Part shown: in pieces, positions 61,407-64,000 of the stretch | How positions within the stretch are numbered: the stretch's first letter is position 1 | Layout of the letters: every line of letters starts with the position of its first letter | NCBI GenBank assembly: GCA_965644315.1 | Contig: CBFFRQ010000069.1 | Location: forward strand, 1,178,001-1,242,000 | Direction: 5' to 3' | Length of the DNA stretch: 64,000 nucleotides | Source: Caecitellus pseudoparvulus | Taxonomy: Eukaryota > Bigyra: Bicosoecida | Program-made: the position numbers and the translations under genes | The notes under the pieces: generated by a model | Databases searched by the model: none | What the model saw: the letters and a program-made list of their open reading frames with translations, nothing else | What the model was told of the DNA's origin: nothing

Positions 61407-64000
61407 ATGGAGGCAGGTTCTGCGTCTGGTGTGCAGACCAACATCTACCGCCATCTGGAGGAGGTGGTGGGAAGCGGGGTGAGGAGCTGCGCGGAAATTG
61501 AGCAGTGATGCAGGTGACACAAGTGCCCGTCCCTTTGCAGTGCACGCCACAAAAGAAGCGAGGAAAGTACGACGCTGGATTTTCATATGCACCAGTGTTC
61601 CACGAGGCCACTTGCACGACACCTGTTTCCATTAGGAGACGCAAGATAGTGCTTCGGTTCGTGCGCAGCCGTTGGCAGCCATGTGCGAGAACTGCAGCTC
61701 GGCTACACCCCCCTTGCTCTGTTTCTCAGGACACCGGGAGTTCAACCTGAGTGCTCTCTAGGCTTCAAACCCCTCCTGACTGCTGCAGATGACGCGGGGG
61801 CCGTGCCTCGTCCTACATGGGTTCCGGAACTGCCTGGCCCTGCCGCCGCTACGCCGGCAAAACCCCCTGCCAAGCCGCTGCAACAGGGCAACACCAGCGC
61901 GTTCAGCGATGAGTCGCCTGGCTTCAATGCCTCATTGTTGCAAGCTGTCTCAGCTGTCGAGCATTCGGGTGTATTGCAGGGCGACGCGCCTGTTGTGACA
62001 GACCCAATCACACCCATGGCATGTGTGAAGCACACGCATCGTCGAGCAAGCACCCCGTTCGCAATGATTGGCACATCCCCCATAAAGCCGGACCCAGAAC
62101 TCGAAAGCAAAGATATGGCGCCAGCTGTGAAAGTGGCCCCGCAGAGAGCGCAGGCGCTGCTTGAGGCACTGATGTCCCAGGCGGCAGACTTGCGAGGCAG
62201 CATGTTCAATCACCCAAAGTGGCTTCCGGGGCAAGAGCAGGCAGTTTCTGCAGCTCTGCTTCACAAGGACATCGTCCTCAGCATAGCACCCGGTGGTGGA
62301 GGAATGCTTCCAGTCTTCCTTGCCTCCCTGGTGCAGTCAGGGGTCACTGTTGTGGTTGGAGTAGATGAGCTGCGTATGCAGGTGTATGCCCATGATTTGC
62401 GACACCGGGGTGTGCGCGCCAGAGTCCTAGCCTCAGGGGAGAGCCCAGAAGAGGTGAAATCAATCAAGTCAGGGCTGTGTCCGTCTGGCGAGGCAGCAGC
62501 CTCATGCCAGCTGGCGTTGCTATTCGTGTCTGCCCACAAAGTTATGCGTGGACGGTGGCTTCAGAGCGCATTGGCAAAGCTGGCACTGGCCGGGCAGCTC
62601 CAACGGTTTGTCATTCTAGATGCACAGAGAGGAAGCCCACTATGTCCTTCCTTCCGCCGTGATGTGCGATCACTTTCAGCACTGCGGCAGGTTTTCCCAG
62701 GGGTCCCGGTCACCTGCTGCACCACAAACAGCCAGCCAGCCCTTCACCGCGACGTCGTAAGCATCATGGCCATGACTTCGCCTGAGATTGTGTGCGCCCC
62801 TTGCACACTGCACAAAGCGACACTGCGCGTGGCTGCGCGCCGTGGCCTGGCCCGAATGGCTGCAGAGGTCGCCAAGCTTCACTGCAGGGCCACTGAGTGC
62901 CTTCCCGGACAGGCCATTCGTGGAGTAGTCTTCTGCAAGTCCGGCAAGGAAGCTGAGCGTCTGAAGGCTGAGCTTGTCAAGTGTGCACCTTCGCATGTGC
63001 CTGCCCTGCTTGCGCTGCCTGACGCTGGCATCAAGCAGCTGGGCACTCTTCAGGAATGGGCGAGCGCAGGCAGCTCCATCATTCTGACAGTTTCAGGGAC
63101 AAGCCTTCCACTGAGTCGCGCACAGGTTCAATTCGCTGTGCACACAAGTGTGCCACGGTTTCCGGACACACTTCTTCGTGATGTTGGACGAGTTCATGCT
63201 GGGGGCGGCCATGTGCTGCACGTCCTGCTGCACAACCCAGGGGACTTGCCCGAAGTGGAGAGCGAGAGCGGCGGAACGGTGCCATTGGGCCTTTCTGCTG
63301 ATGAAGCTGCCGCCTATCGGGAGCTCATGATGCAACACCAGAGAAGCCTCCGAGGCGCTCTTCAAACCATGCGCACTTTTGCTGAAGATGACAGCTTGTG
63401 CAGAAAGCAGTACCTGCTACAAGCGTACTGCGATGAATCCCCCGCACTCCCTGGACCCCCGGAGCTCTGCTGTGATACTTGCGCCCACCAGGTGGCCTGT
63501 GAGGGCAGTGAACAGGGCACTGTGGCTCAACGTGCTGGAGTGCGACAGCTTCAGGAACTGAGTGTGGGTCCAGCCTGTATCGCTGCCATGCAGACACTGC
63601 GCGAGTCCCAGTCGCCACCCACGCTCGTGCAGCTAGCAGAGGTCCTGTCTGGGCAGACTGAGGTAGCCCTGACCAAGAGCCAAGCCCGAGCATGCATTGC
63701 ACTCATGGCGCGGTGTGGGCGGCTTCGCTTACTTGCAGCTGGAGGCGTGACAGGGGTAGCGGCCAGCCCCCGCGTATTCTTGGCCGAGGAAGTGAAGCAA
63801 GCGGACAGCGAAGCGAGTGAGCCAAGCACCTTGCCTGCAACCATGGCGTGGCGGAGGCGTGCCCCCTTGAAGCCGTACAGCTGGGGGGTGGAGCAGCCGG
63901 AGGCTAGGCCTGCTGCGCTTGCCGATGCACCTTGTGACGCGGCGGCCACCGTCGCTTCTGCTCCTGTTGCAGCGCCTTGGGCTGTCTCTCTCACCCGCCT
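61407..64000 (+). CDS. RecQ-family helicase-like protein with degenerate catalytic motifs (3' partial)
   Basis: The frame runs off the window. Proposed exons are 61407-61478, 61541-61656 and 61730 onward, with donors GTGAGG and GTTCGT and pyrimidine-rich acceptors. ATG 61407 is the likeliest start, but a longer first exon is possible. RecQ landmarks occur in order: motif 0 'LPGQEQAVSAAL'; motif Ia-like 'GVTVVVGVDELRMQV'; 'LRQVFPGVPVTCCTTN'; motif IV 'GVVFCKSGKEAERLKAEL'; 'VQFAVHTSVPRFPD'; and the zinc-binding 'CRKQYLLQAYCDES...CCDTC'. A winged-helix-like region follows. The catalytic residues are missing. Walker A reads APGGGGML (62286-62309, no Lys) and DEAH is LDAQ (62616-62627). The motif VI equivalent of GRAGRDG is GRVHAGG. 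Active RecQ helicases unwind DNA forks and recombination intermediates; this one probably cannot hydrolyse ATP normally. Confidence 0.78.
61491..61500. promoter_or_regulatory. GCGGAAATTG (CAATTTCCGC) motif in RecQ-like intron 1
   Basis: An exact reverse-complement copy of the recurrent motif within the 62-bp first intron (61479-61540), 84 bp after the proposed ATG. Confidence 0.5.

Overview
This is nuclear DNA from a GC-rich, gene-dense, intron-poor unicellular eukaryote. The evidence is spliced calmodulin and ribosomal protein eS28 genes, GT-AG introns of about 60-290 bp, a CEP83-type centriole/basal-body protein, and very large single-exon genes. All three standard stop codons are used. The giant fibronectin-III protein with inserted 'SGTF..L..GG.TT..LP.DASA' repeats is a kind of protein I associate with stramenopiles, alveolates and haptophytes. 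CEP83, a calcyphosine-like EF-hand protein and an XRRA1-like protein point to a flagellated cell. I cannot name the species. I see no transposon, rRNA, convincing tRNA, CRISPR array or viral gene.

Layout by strand (+/-): a giant FN3/repeat protein (+, 5' end outside the window); CEP83 homologue (-, 4 exons); orphan basic/Ala-rich protein (+, probably 3 exons); COMM-domain protein (+, probably 5 exons); mitochondrial-type helical-repeat protein (-); PHIP/BRWD-type WD40-double-bromodomain protein (-); calmodulin (+, 6 exons); Spinster-like MFS transporter (+, 2 exons); XRRA1-like LRR protein (+); Elongator subunit ELP4 (-); ribosomal protein eS28 (-, 3 exons); 2634-aa LRR/EF-hand/coiled-coil protein (+, 2 exons); calcyphosine-like EF-hand protein (-, 2 exons); 1985-aa Sel1-repeat protein (+); 2004-aa LRR/Cys-rich/multi-TM receptor-like protein (-); and a RecQ-family protein with degenerate helicase motifs (+, runs off the right edge).

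Genes are tightly packed. Convergent pairs are separated by 26-71 bp and divergent pairs by roughly 380-890 bp. Introns cluster at the 5' ends of genes, often after a tiny first coding exon (3, 7, 8 or 25 nt), and many donors read GTGCG rather than GTRAG.

The least expected signal is a 10-mer, CAAWTTCCGC. It occurs six times exactly, five times in a first intron and once just upstream of a start codon. Variants lie in comparable positions in at least two more genes. I found no exact copy in coding sequence when reading the window by eye. The second signal is the RecQ-family protein, which keeps the fold's landmarks but has lost the Walker A lysine, the DEAH box and the motif VI arginines.
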